A DNA stretch of 37,126 nt, from assembly GCA_905221605.1 (NCBI GenBank), contig CAJNDS010000636.1, forward strand, positions 1 through 37,126, in the 5' to 3' direction. This document shows, piece after piece, positions 1 through 8,722 of the stretch. Position 1 is the stretch's first letter. Each line of letters begins with the position of its first letter. The notes beneath the pieces were generated by a model. The model searched no databases, was not told the origin of the DNA, and saw only the letters and a program-made list of their open reading frames with translations. Source of the DNA: Symbiodinium natans (lineage: Eukaryota; Sar; Dinophyceae; Suessiales; Symbiodiniaceae). The position numbers were made by a program, and so were the translations under genes.

Positions 1-1402
1 TGGAGTTGGCCCAACAGCCACCCCTCAGTGTGGATGGTGGCCCAACATCCACCCCTCCAGTGTGGATGTTGGCCCAACATCCACCCCTCCAGTGTGGATG
101 TTGGCCCAACATCCACCCCTCCAGTGGGGATGTTGGCCCAACATCCACCCCTCCAGTGTTTATGTTGGCCCAACATCCACACCTCCAGTGTGGATGCTGG
201 CCCAACTTCCACCCCTCCAGTGTGGATGTTGGCCCAACATCCACCCCTCCAGCGTGGATGTTGGCCCAACATCCACCCCTCCAGTGTGGATGTTGGCCCA
301 ACATCCACCCCTCCAGCGTGGATGTTGGCCCAACATCCACCCCTCCAGTGTGGGTGTTGGCCCAACATCCACCCCTCCAGTGTGGATGTTGCCCCAACAT
401 CCACCCCTCCAGTGTGGATGTTGGCCCAACATCCATCCCTCCAGTGTGGATGTTGCCCCAACATCCACCCCTCCAGTGTGGATGTTGGCCCAACATCCAC
501 CCCTCCAGTGTGGATGTTGGCCCAACATCCACCCCTCCAGTGTGGATGTTGGCCCAACTTCCACCCCTCCAGTGTGGAGGTTGGCCCAACATCCACCCCT
601 CCAGTGCGGATGTTGGTCCAACATCCACCCCGCCAGAGTGGATGTTGGCCCAACGTCCACCCCTCCAGCGTGGATGTTGGCCCAACATCCACCCCTCCAG
701 TGTGGATGTTGGCCCAATATCCACCCCTCCAGTGTTGCCCCAACATCCACCCCTCCAGTGTGGATGTTGGCCCAACATCCACCCCTCCAGTGTGGATGTT
801 GGCCCAACATCCACCCCTCCAGTGTGGATGCTGGCCCAACTTCCACCCCTCCAGTGTGGAGGTTGGCCCAACATCCACCCCTCCAGTGTGGATGTTGGCC
901 CAACATCCACCCCTCCAGTGTGGATGTTGGCCCAACATCCACCGCTCCAGTGTGGATGTTGGCCCAACATCCACCCCTCCAGTGTAGATGTTGGCCCAAC
1001 ATCCACCCCTCCAGTGTGGATGTTGCCCCAAAATCCACCCCTCCAGTGTGGATGTTGGCCCAACATCCACCCCTCCAGTGTTTATGTTGGCCCAACATCC
1101 ACACCTCCAGTGTGGATGTTGGCCCAACTTCCACCCCTCCAGTGTGATGTTGGCCCAACTTCCACCCCTCCAGTGTGGACGCTGGCCCAACTTCCACCCC
1201 TCCAGTGTGGAGGTTGGCCCAACATCCACCCCTCCACCCCTCCAGTGTGGAGGTTGGCCCAACATCCACCCCTCCAGTGTGGATGTTGGCCCAACATCCA
1301 CCCCGCCAGTGTGGACGTTGGCCGAACATCCACCCCTCCAGTGTGGATGTTGGCCCAGCATCCACCCCTCCAGTGTGGATGTTGGCCCAACATCCACCCC
1401 AC

Positions 1403-1415
1403 GGTTTAGGGTTTT
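1403..1415. other. Telomere-like seed inside the 32-bp satellite
   Basis: GGTTTAGGGTTTT interrupts the satellite after CCACCCCAC and is followed directly by a new satellite unit. The same junction occurs at 1776-1788 and, with a long telomere tract, at 2449. It marks the end of a higher-order repeat block. Confidence 0.85.
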
Positions 1416-1775
1416 CCACCCCTCCAGTGTGGATGTTGCCCCAACATCCACCCCTCCAGTGTGGATGTTGGCCCAACATCCTCCCCTCCAGTGTTTATGT
1501 TGGCCCAACATCCACACCTCCAGTGAAGATGTTGGCCCAACTTCCACCCCTCCAGTGTGATGTTGGCCCAACTTCCACCCCTCCAGTGTGGACGCTGGCC
1601 CAACTTCCACCCCTCCAGTGTGGAGGTTGGCCCAACATCCACCCCTCCAGTGTGGATGTTGGCCCAACATCCACCCCGCCAGTGTGGATGTTAGCCGAAC
1701 ATCCACCCCTCCAGTGTGGATGTTGGCCCAGCATCCACCCCTCCAGTGTGGACGTTGGCCCAACATCCACCCCAC

Positions 1776-1788
1776 GGTTTAGGGTTTT
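1776..1788. other. Second telomere-like seed inside the 32-bp satellite
   Basis: Same GGTTTAGGGTTTT junction and flanks as at 1403-1415. This indicates duplication of a block that included a short telomere stub. Confidence 0.85.
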
Positions 1789-2448
1789 CCACCCCTCCAG
1801 TGTGGATGTTGCCCCAACATCCACCCCTCCAGTGTGGATGTTGCCCCAACATCCACCCCTCCAGTGTGGATGTTGGCCCAACATCCACCCCTCCAGTGTG
1901 GATGTTGGCCCAACATCCACCCCTCCAGTGTGGCCCAACTTCCACCCCTCCAGTGTGGCCCAACATCCACCCCTCCAGTGTGGATGTTGGCCCAACATCC
2001 ACCCCTCCAGTGTGGATGTTGGCCCAACATCCACCCCTCCAGTGTGGATGTTGCCCCAACATCCACCCCTCCAGTGTGGATGTTGGCCCAACATCCACCC
2101 CTCCAGTGAGGATGTTGGCCCAACATCCACCCCTCCAGTGTGGATGTTGGCCCAACATCCACCCCTCCAGTGTTTATGTTGGCCCAACATCCACACCTCC
2201 AGTGCGGATGTTGGCCCAACTTCCACCCCTCCAGTGTGATGTTAGCCCAACTTCCACCCCTCCAGTATGGACGCTGGCCCAACTTCCACCCCTCCAGTGT
2301 GGAGGTTGGCCCAACATCCACCCCTCCAGTGTGGATGTTGGCCCAACATCCACCCCGCCAGTGTGGATGTTGGCCGAACATCCACCCCTCCAGTGTTGGC
2401 CCAACATCCACCCCTCCAGTGTGGATGTTGGCCCAACATCCACCCCAC

Positions 2449-2553
2449 GGTTTAGGGTTTAGGGTTTAGGGTTTAGGGTTTAAAGTTTAGGGTTTAGGGT
2501 TTAGGGTTTAGGGTTTAGGGTTTAGGGTTTAGGGTTTAGGGTTTAGGGTTTAG
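2449..2553 (+). repeat. Interstitial telomere tract (TTTAGGG)n
   Basis: About 15 units of TTTAGGG on the plus strand with one variant (TTTAAAG near 2480). It abuts the last satellite unit through CCACCCCACGG. The G-rich strand reads rightward, so in telomere logic the satellite to the left would be the chromosome-internal side. Confidence 0.97.
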
Positions 2554-2668
2554 CATCTCTGGTCCAAGCATTCACTAGTTGAGCAGCTTTCAAGGCCACA
2601 GGGGAATACCCACCCGCCCATTGGGTCCCACACCATTAGGAAAAATATCCCACCTCCTCTTCTCCAAG
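2554..2668. other. Short non-repetitive linker
   Basis: About 115 bases between the telomere tract and the 42-bp repeat. It holds no recognisable gene or repeat. Confidence 0.6.
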
Positions 2669-2808
2669 GTGAAAATCCTAAACCCTAGACATAAAACTCG
2701 CAAAAAAACTGTGAAAATCCTAAACCCTAGACATAAAACTCGAAAAAAAACCTGTGAAATCCTAAACCCTAGACATAAAACTCGAAAAAAGAACTATTCC
2801 TAAACCCT
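2669..2808. repeat. 42-bp tandem repeat, about 3 copies, with embedded TAAACCCTAG
   Basis: Units begin at about 2669, 2711 and 2753 with GTGAAAATCCTAAACCCTAG followed by ACATAAAACTCG and an A-rich stretch. A fourth partial copy follows at about 2795. The embedded CCTAAACCCTA is telomere sequence in C-strand orientation. The first 20 bases match the core of the satellite at 3487-4991 at about 16 of 20 positions. Confidence 0.9.
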
Positions 2809-3486
2809 AGACTGAAAACACGACGGCGTCGATTGCAGCAAATTTTGCCAACAAAGGGTGTGGACAAAATCTGTTGCTATCGACGCCTGGTGTTTTGCTT
2901 CTGAAAACACGGCGGCGTCGATTGCAGCAAATTTTGCCCACAAAGGGTGTGGACAAAATCTGCTGCTATCGACGCCTGGTGTTTTGCTTCTGAAAACACG
3001 GCGGCGTCGATTGCAGCAAATTTGCCCACAAAGGGTGTGGGCAAAATCTGCTGCTATCGACGCCTGGTGTTTTGCTTCTGAAAACACGGCGGCGTCGATT
3101 GCAGCAAATTTTGCCCACAAAGGGTGTGGGCAAAATCTGCTGCTATCGACGCCTGGTGTTTTGCTTCTGAAAACACGGCGGCGTCGATTGCAGCAAATTT
3201 TGCCCACAAAGGGTGTGGACAAAATCTGCTGCTATCGACGCCTGGTGTTTTGCTTCTGAAAACACGGCGGCGTCGATTGCAGCAAATTTTGCCCACAAAG
3301 GGTGTGGACAAAATCTGCTGCTATCGACGCCTGGTGTTTTGCTTCTGAAAACACGGCGGCGGCGATTGCAGCAAATTTTGCCCACAAAGGGTGTGGACAA
3401 AATCTGCTGCTATCGACGCCTGGTGTTTTGCTTCTGAAAACACGGCGGCGGCGATTGCAGCAAATTTTGCCCACAAAGGGTGTGGC
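2809..3486. repeat. 89-bp satellite, about 7.6 copies, each unit a near-complete hairpin
   Basis: Copies start with GAAAACACGGCGGCGTCGAT every 88-89 bp (about 2814, 2903, 2991, 3080, 3168, 3257, 3346, 3435). Each unit has dyad symmetry along almost its full length: AAAACAC pairs with GTGTTTT, GGCGTCGAT with ATCGACGCC, GCAGCA with TGCTGC, ATTTTG with CAAAAT, and CCACA with TGTGG, around a small AAGGG loop. Copies differ at only a few positions, so the array is young or homogenised. The open frames of 74-140 codons shift with the repeat and are not taken as genes. Confidence 0.96.
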
Positions 3487-4991
3487 AGTGAAAAACCTGA
3501 ACCCTGGGGCCCCGACGCCAGCCCAGTGAAAAACCTGAACCCTGAACCCCCGACGCCAGTGAAAAACCTGAACCCTGGGGCCCGTGAAAAACCGAACCCC
3601 GTGCCTTCACCGGCGAAAATCCCGAACCCTGGGGCCCCGACGCCAGTGAAAAACCTGAACCCTGGTCCCCCGAGCCCGCCCGAAAAAAACCTGAAAAATC
3701 CTGAACCCTGGGGCCCCGACGCCAGTGAAAAACCTGAACCCTGGCCCCCCGAGCCCGCCCGTGAAAAACCTGAACCCTGGTCCTGCGAGGACTCGAATTT
3801 TCCCCAACCCTCCCTCGAACAACACTCCAAACCAGTGAAAAACCCGAACCCTGGCCCTTCGAGACGCCGGTGAGAATCCTGAACGCTGGCCCCTCGAGCC
3901 CGGCCCCGACGCCAGTGAAAAACCTGAACCCTGGCCCACCGAGCCCGCCCGTGAAAAACCTGAACCCTGGTCCTGCGAGGACTCGGTTTTTCCCCAACCC
4001 TCCCTCGAACAACACTCCAACCCAATGAAAAACCTGAACCCTGGCCCTTCGAGATGCCAGAGAGAGGTTTTATTGGGTCTTCCGAAGCCAGTGAAAAACC
4101 TGAACCCTGGCCCCCCGAGCCCGCCCGTGAAAAACCTGAACCCTGGTCCTGCGAGGACTCGAATTTCCCCAACCCTCCCTCGAACAACACTCCAAACCAG
4201 TGAAAAACCCGAACCCTGGCCCTTCGAGACGCCGGTGAGAATCCTGAACCCTCCTCGAGCCCGGCCCCGACGCCAGTGAAAAACCTGAACCCTGGCCCCC
4301 CGAGCCCGCCCGTGAAAAACCTGAACCCTGGTCCTGCGAGGACTCGTTTCCCCAACCCTCCCTCGAACAACACTCCAACCCAATGAAAAACCTGAACCCT
4401 GGCCCTTCGAGATGCCAGAGAGAGGTTTTATTGGGTCTTCCGAAGCCAGTGAAAAACCTGAACCCTGGCCCCCCGACGCCAGTGAAAAACCCGAACCCTG
4501 GGCCCTCGAGGCCGTGAACCAGTGAAAAACCTGAACCCTGGGGCCTCAGGGCCTTACTAGGTCTCCGAAGCCAGTGAAAAACCGAACTCTGGCCCCTCGA
4601 CGCCAGTGAAAAACCCGAACCCTGGCCCCTCGAGCCCGTGAAAAAAAAGCCAGTGAAAAACCTGAACCCTGGCCCCTCGAGCCCGTGAAAAAAAAAACAG
4701 TGAAAACCTGAACTCTGGAGATCCCACGCCTACGAAAAAGCAAACAACCGGTAGAAAACCTGAAAAACCAATGAAAAACCTGAACCCTGGCCCTTCGAAA
4801 GGCCAGTGAAAATCCTGAACCCTGGCCCCTCGAGCCCGTGAAAAAAAAAAGGCGAAAAACCTGAACTCTGCTGCCCCCACGCCTACGAAAAAGCTAATCA
4901 ATCGGAAGACATGGAAAACCGGTGAAAAACCTGAACCCTGGCCTTTCGAGAGGCCAGTGAAAATCCTGAACCCTGGCCCCTCCAGGCCGGC
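3487..4991. repeat. GC-rich satellite built on GTGAAAAACCTGAACCCTGG
   Basis: Irregular array in which GTGAAAAACCTGAACCCTGG is followed by variable GC-rich fillers (GGCCCC, CCCCCGAGCCCGCCC, CCCGACGCCA). A higher-order block of about 357-360 bp is visible: GGTTTTATTGGGTCTTCCGA lies near 4066 and 4423, and a segment with AACAACACTCCAAACCAGTG recurs about 360 bp apart. GTCCTGCGAGGAC, itself a dyad, recurs near 3779, 3973, 4146 and 4332. The right part (4560-4990) is more degenerate with A-runs. Open frames of up to 350 codons are read-through of a stop-poor repeat. Confidence 0.93.
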
Positions 4992-5144
4992 TTGTGTGCA
5001 AATCCACGAAGGTTTGTGTGCAAATCCGCGAAGGTTTGTGTGCAAATCCACGAAGGTTTGTGTGCAAATCCACGAAGGTTTGTGTGCAAATCCACGAAGG
5101 TTTGTGTGCAAATCCACGAAGGTTTGTGTGCAAATCCACGAAGG
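4992..5144 (+). repeat. 22-bp repeat, direct block 1 (7 copies)
   Basis: Seven head-to-tail copies of a unit that reads TTTGTGTGCAAAT then CCACGAAGG. One copy has CCGCG for CCACG. The four copies nearest the centre (5057-5144) are identical. Confidence 0.97.
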
Positions 5145-5168
5145 CATGAACATTATAAAGGTTAATGG
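5145..5168. other. 24-nt loop between inverted 22-bp blocks
   Basis: AT-rich spacer containing CATTATAAAGGTTAATGG, flanked by AAGG and CCTT, between 88-bp arms that are exact inverted copies. Confidence 0.9.
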
Positions 5169-5256
5169 CCTTCGTGGATTTGCACACAAACCTTCGTGGA
5201 TTTGCACACAAACCTTCGTGGATTTGCACACAAACCTTCGTGGATTTGCACACAAA
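5169..5256 (-). repeat. 22-bp repeat, inverted block (4 copies)
   Basis: Four perfect copies of the 22-bp unit in opposite orientation (CCTTCGTGG then ATTTGCACACAAA). With 5057-5144 they form an 88-bp perfect inverted repeat around a 24-nt loop. Confidence 0.97.
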
Positions 5257-5337
5257 ACCGTTGAAAAACCTGAACCCTGGCCCTTCGAGGCCCCCCGACG
5301 CCGTTGAAAAACCTGAACCCTGGCCCCTCCAGGCCGA
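5257..5337. repeat. Island of the GTGAAAAACCTGAACCCTGG satellite
   Basis: Two copies of TTGAAAAACCTGAACCCTGG with GC-rich filler, inserted between inverted and direct blocks of the 22-bp repeat. This shows that the two repeat families were shuffled together. Confidence 0.85.
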
Positions 5338-5425
5338 TTTGTGTGCAAATCCACGAAGGTTTGTGTGCAAATCCACGAAAGTTTGTGTGCAAATCCACGA
5401 AGGTTTGTGTGCAAATCCACGAAGG
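5338..5425 (+). repeat. 22-bp repeat, direct block 2 (4 copies)
   Basis: Four copies in the same orientation as block 1, one with AAAG for AAGG. This block also pairs with the inverted block at 5169-5256. Confidence 0.96.
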
Positions 5426-5456
5426 GATTTAACATTTAAATATATATGGTAGGAGA

Positions 5457-5622
5457 GGTTTAGGGTTTAGGGTTTAGGGTTTAGGGTTTAGGGTTTAGGG
5501 TTTAGGGTTTAGGGTTTAGGGTTTAGAGTTTAGGGTTTAGGGTTTAGGGTTTAGGGTTTAGGGCTTGGGGTTTGGGGTTTAGGGTTTAGGGTTTAGGGTT
5601 TAGGGTTTAGGGTTTAGGGTTG
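5457..5622 (+). repeat. Interstitial telomere tract (TTTAGGG)n
   Basis: About 23 units on the plus strand with a few variants (TTTAGAG near 5524, GCTTGGGGTTTGGGG near 5562). An AT-rich stretch lies before it. The G-strand points right, toward an opposed C-strand tract. Confidence 0.97.
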
Positions 5623-5627
5623 AGCTT

Positions 5628-5655
5628 ATAAACCCTAAACCCTAAACCCTAAAAT
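5628..5655 (-). repeat. Short opposed telomere tract (CCCTAAA)
   Basis: Three to four units of AAACCCT immediately to the right of the G-strand tract, separated from it by only TTGAGCTTAT. This is the first part of a head-to-head telomere arrangement. Confidence 0.93.
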
Positions 5656-5768
5656 TTCGAGGAGTTTCGAGGGGTCACATGCTCAATTTTTTAAACCTTC
5701 TTGCCTGTCCAAGATTTCCTTATAAAAAAGGCAAGAGGAGGGTCAAGGGCTCACATGCTCAATTTTCA
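5656..5768. repeat. Spacer with a duplicated TCACATGCTCAATTTT motif
   Basis: The two copies of TCACATGCTCAATTTT (about 5675 and 5751) lie each next to AAACC-type telomere sequence. The spacer therefore looks like a duplicated junction rather than random filler. No gene is seen. Confidence 0.75.
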
Positions 5769-6063
5769 TGAACCCTAAACCCTAAACCCTAAACCCTAAA
5801 CCCTAAACCCTAAACCCTAAACCCTAAACCCTAAACCCTAAACCCTAAACCCTAAACCCTAAACCCTAAACCCTAAACCCTAAACCCTACCCCCTACACC
5901 CTAAACCCTAACCCCTAAACCCTAAACCCTAAACCCTAAACCCTAAACCCTAAACCCTAAACCCCTAAACCCTAAACCCTAAACCCTAAACCCTAAACCC
6001 TAAACTAAACCCTAACCAAACCCTAAACCCGAAACCCTAAACCCTAAACCCTAACCCTAAACC
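5769..6063 (-). repeat. Interstitial telomere tract (CCCTAAA)n
   Basis: About 40 units of AAACCCT on the plus strand, that is TTTAGGG on the minus strand. It decays toward its right end (CCCCTACACC, AAACTAAACC, CCCGAAACC). In orientation it would be the left-end telomere for the sequence on its right. Confidence 0.97.
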
Positions 6064-6228
6064 TAAGGGTTTGGGGTTTGGGGTTTAGGGTTTCGGGTAA
6101 AAAAATTTCAGGTTTAGGGTTTAGGGTTTAGGGTTTGGGGTTTGGGGTTTAGGGTTTCGGGTAAAAAAATTTCAGGTTTAGGGTTTAGGGTTTAGGGTTT
6201 GGGGTTTGGGGTTTAGGGTTTCGGGTAA
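6064..6228 (+). repeat. 64-bp telomere-derived tandem repeat, about 2.5 copies
   Basis: GGGTTTGGGGTTTGGGGTTT, AGGGTTTCGGGTAAAAAAAT and TTCAGGTTTAGGGTTTAGGG follow one another. The CGGGTAAAAAAA marker recurs at about 6094, 6158 and 6222. The G-strand faces right, so it diverges from the preceding C-strand tract. Confidence 0.92.
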
Positions 6229-8044
6229 AAAAAGTCCAGCGCTGCGCCAAAACTGCATTCGCTGCGCTGCCCCTTCGGGGGCCCACGGCGCTGCTCATGC
6301 TTTTGTCTTGCACGCAGCGCTCACTTTTTAACGAAGCATACACGCAGATGAAATGGCTGCATGCACACACGCACGCACATTTCTTGTGCCGGAAAAATGG
6401 AAAGCTTGTAACCCGCAACGAACCACCAACAATGTCAACAATAGTGAAGAGTGCACTTCGCGGCGACTCGCTTGCTCAAGTCTTTGGGGCAACAGTCGTT
6501 AAAGAACCTTTCAGGGTTTCGGGGATTAAGGCTTAGAGCTTACTTTGCCCCTTAAGTGCTCCTGGTGTTATATTGACTCTCATGTTACCACTGTGTTCTG
6601 TTTGGGGGTTTGTTCTGTTCCACTTCAACCCCACTCTACGAAAAAGAGCTTTCCATTCTCGCAGTCCTTTGTTGCCAGTCTGGGATACTCGTGACCTATT
6701 CAAGCTAACACCTCCTTCTCAGGGCATTGAAGGTTATGTTCTTGCCTAAGTGCCTTAGCAAGAGACTGCGGCACATCCTGCAGCGCAGCCAATCGCATCA
6801 AGCCACAAACGTGAACGAATGCGTCCCCCATCGTACTGTCTCCCAATCCGTCCTCGTAGAGAATCGTTTGCAGCAACTATCAATCTCTGATTCGACTAGG
6901 CATGCCACTGGAAACATCCGACATCTGATACTCGACAAAGTCCAAAAAGCATACTGCATCAGAACATCTCATCGAGCACAGCCTTCGCCCGTTTTCTGCC
7001 TAGCATCGCGCTCGATCCGGCTCGCAAGACAGTGACCCGTTCACAGAGTCTGATTCACCCATGGCTCTTGTTGAGCCGCTCGCCGTCACTCGCCCCTTCT
7101 GCTAGGAGCCGCTTGCGCCTCTTGCTGTGTTCCGCTGCTTGTCCTGTTTGTTGCTTCTGGACTCGACTCGAAGTCTCGTGCGCATCTCCAATACCGGATC
7201 TCAGGCCTGTTTTTCGGATCATTGAAGGGTTAGGCGTTACAAGTAGGTAGTAGGTAGGCTGAGGATAAGATGGTACCGTCCAATTGAAGGGGGTCCTTGT
7301 ATTTTGCTTCACGTGTTCCGCCTTCCGGCTTAGAGCTGCTTACCTCTCGGGGGCGATGATGGTCTTGATAGGGTAGCAATGCCATTCCTGTAGGGTGGCC
7401 ACCGCCGTTTCGGGCGTGAGGTTCAGCTCGCTAACGCTAGAGTTCAGGGTGGAGCAACGGCACAAGCGGCGGTCACCACCAAGTCACTTCGGATTCTCGA
7501 TGCCTCCCCAACGTTCAGCAGGCCACTCTTGAGTGGACAGCTGGCAATAAACCGCACGGTCCAATCGCCAGGTGATGCGGCTCACTCGCGGTCCTGGCAT
7601 GAATTCCATCCGACGTACGTGAGTCTGCCATGAGAAGGCATGAAGGCAGACCGAACATTACCAGAGGACTTGGACAACTACAGGGCAACTTCTGCAATCT
7701 CCTGGAGGCCGTCCAGATTTGCTGTCTGCATGCCTGTAAATCACACTTGTTTGACACTTCCGAGACCAAAGAGTCCGGCACATGTCCATTGATGCCATGG
7801 TGGAGCAAGACACCTTGTCACCGCCATGACGATGAAGATGACATGCGGTGGTCCAGGCACTTCGAGCCGAGTCGGGAACCTGATGCAAGCAGACATGTGA
7901 CCGAAAAGTACGAAAGCCTTGTATCACATACTGAAAAAAGCTAGAGCAGCTGGAGTATTAGTACCTGGCAATAGCAGCAAAGAAGTAGAATTCTGCCAGC
8001 GTAGACCCCAGACAGTGAGAGATCGTGTGAAAATTCAACAACAG
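6229..8044. other. Single-copy region, no supported gene
   Basis: Only short open frames without recognisable motifs (the longest about 100 codons). A decayed GGGTTTCGGGGATTAAGGC telomere-like scrap lies near 6514. No splice-consistent chain of exons was found, though small exons cannot be excluded. Confidence 0.5.
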
Positions 8045-8152
8045 TTTCGCATTTCGTGAGGCCAGACGTACAAAAGCGATGACAATTTCGCACTTCGCGA
8101 GCCCAGACGCCTAAAAGTTTCGCGAGCCCAGACATTCTAAAGCGATGACAAT
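8045..8152. repeat. Imperfect tandem repeat (TTTCGC...GCCCAGAC...AAAGCGATGACAA)
   Basis: Three imperfect copies of about 30-45 bp, sharing TTTCGC, CGCGAGCCCAGAC and AAAGCGATGACAATT. It is old and partly deleted, with no coding support. Confidence 0.7.
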
Positions 8153-8584
8153 TCCAAGGACGGCGAGCGTGGGGCATATGATGAGTTGACATGCTGCCCT
8201 GCCGATGATGTCACGCACCTGTTCAATCTGTGCGGTCGAGATGTTCCTGAAGGAGTCAGGTGATCGACGAACGGAGTCCGTGTGAAAATGTCCCGTCTGA
8301 CCGTGTCAGCCAGCCTGGAACTAAACAAAATCACATGGCTCCGTCCGAAGCTGGACTCTCGAGCAGGGGAATGCAGCAGTGAGCCGCACCCAAAGGATCC
8401 CTGCGCGCTGAGTGTGTGACAAGAAGTGTAGAACAAACGGGGGTCCTTCCTTGTGACTGTGGTAGGCATAACTCGTTCTTTGCCGACCAAACAGCGTCAA
8501 CGTCTATCACACAGACCTGCCGCGATATGTAGGATTTGGGCCTTAGGTTGGGGTTTGCGCAATAGTCCGGCGGCACTTCTTTGA

Positions 8585-8722
8585 TTTGGGGGTTTGGGTC
8601 AAGGGTTTAGGATTTAGGGCTGGGGCTAAGGTCTTAGGATGTAATGTTTAGGGGTTCAAGATATAGGGCTTGGGTTCATGAATTCAGGTTGCGGGTCCAG
8701 GGTTTAACGTTCAGGGAACCGC
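8585..8722 (+). repeat. Decayed telomere-like stretch
   Basis: Runs such as GGGTTTGGGTCAAGGGTTTA, GGATTTAGGGC, TGTTTAGGGGTTC and CCAGGGTTTAACG keep a roughly 7-base rhythm with many substitutions. Read as an old interstitial telomere tract. Confidence 0.6.

Larger units (their letters stand above)
1..2449. repeat. 32-bp satellite array with palindromic core (about 76 copies)
   Basis: Head-to-tail array of a 32-bp unit that continues past the left edge. Each unit carries TGGATGTTGG, one base, then CCAACATCCA (two 10-bp arms of a palindrome), followed by CCCCTCCAGTG. Variants substitute TTGCCCC for TTGGCCC, TTTATG for TGGATG, or drop part of the core (for example near 1928-1975). Variants recur in the same order, so there is a higher-order structure: the stretch from the TTTATG variant to a CCCCACGGTTTAGGG junction is seen at about 1080-1415, 1494-1788 and 2171-2460. 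The unit has no stop codon in any frame, and 32 is not a multiple of 3, so long overlapping open frames appear on both strands. I treat it as non-coding. Confidence 0.97.

Noticed and set aside
6-2469. Open frames of up to 467 codons on both strands (Pro/Trp/Gln/Cys-rich and Gly/Trp/His-rich)
   Set aside because: They are read-through of a 32-bp stop-free satellite. All frames are open and none shows codon-position bias or a domain.
3321-4383. 350- and 258-codon minus-strand frames rich in Gly-Phe-Ser
   Set aside because: Translation of the GTGAAAAACCTGAACCCTGG satellite. Frame changes with unit length; no non-repeat part.
4992-5425. CRISPR-like regular repeats
   Set aside because: Units are directly contiguous with no spacers, part of the array is inverted, and the DNA is eukaryotic.
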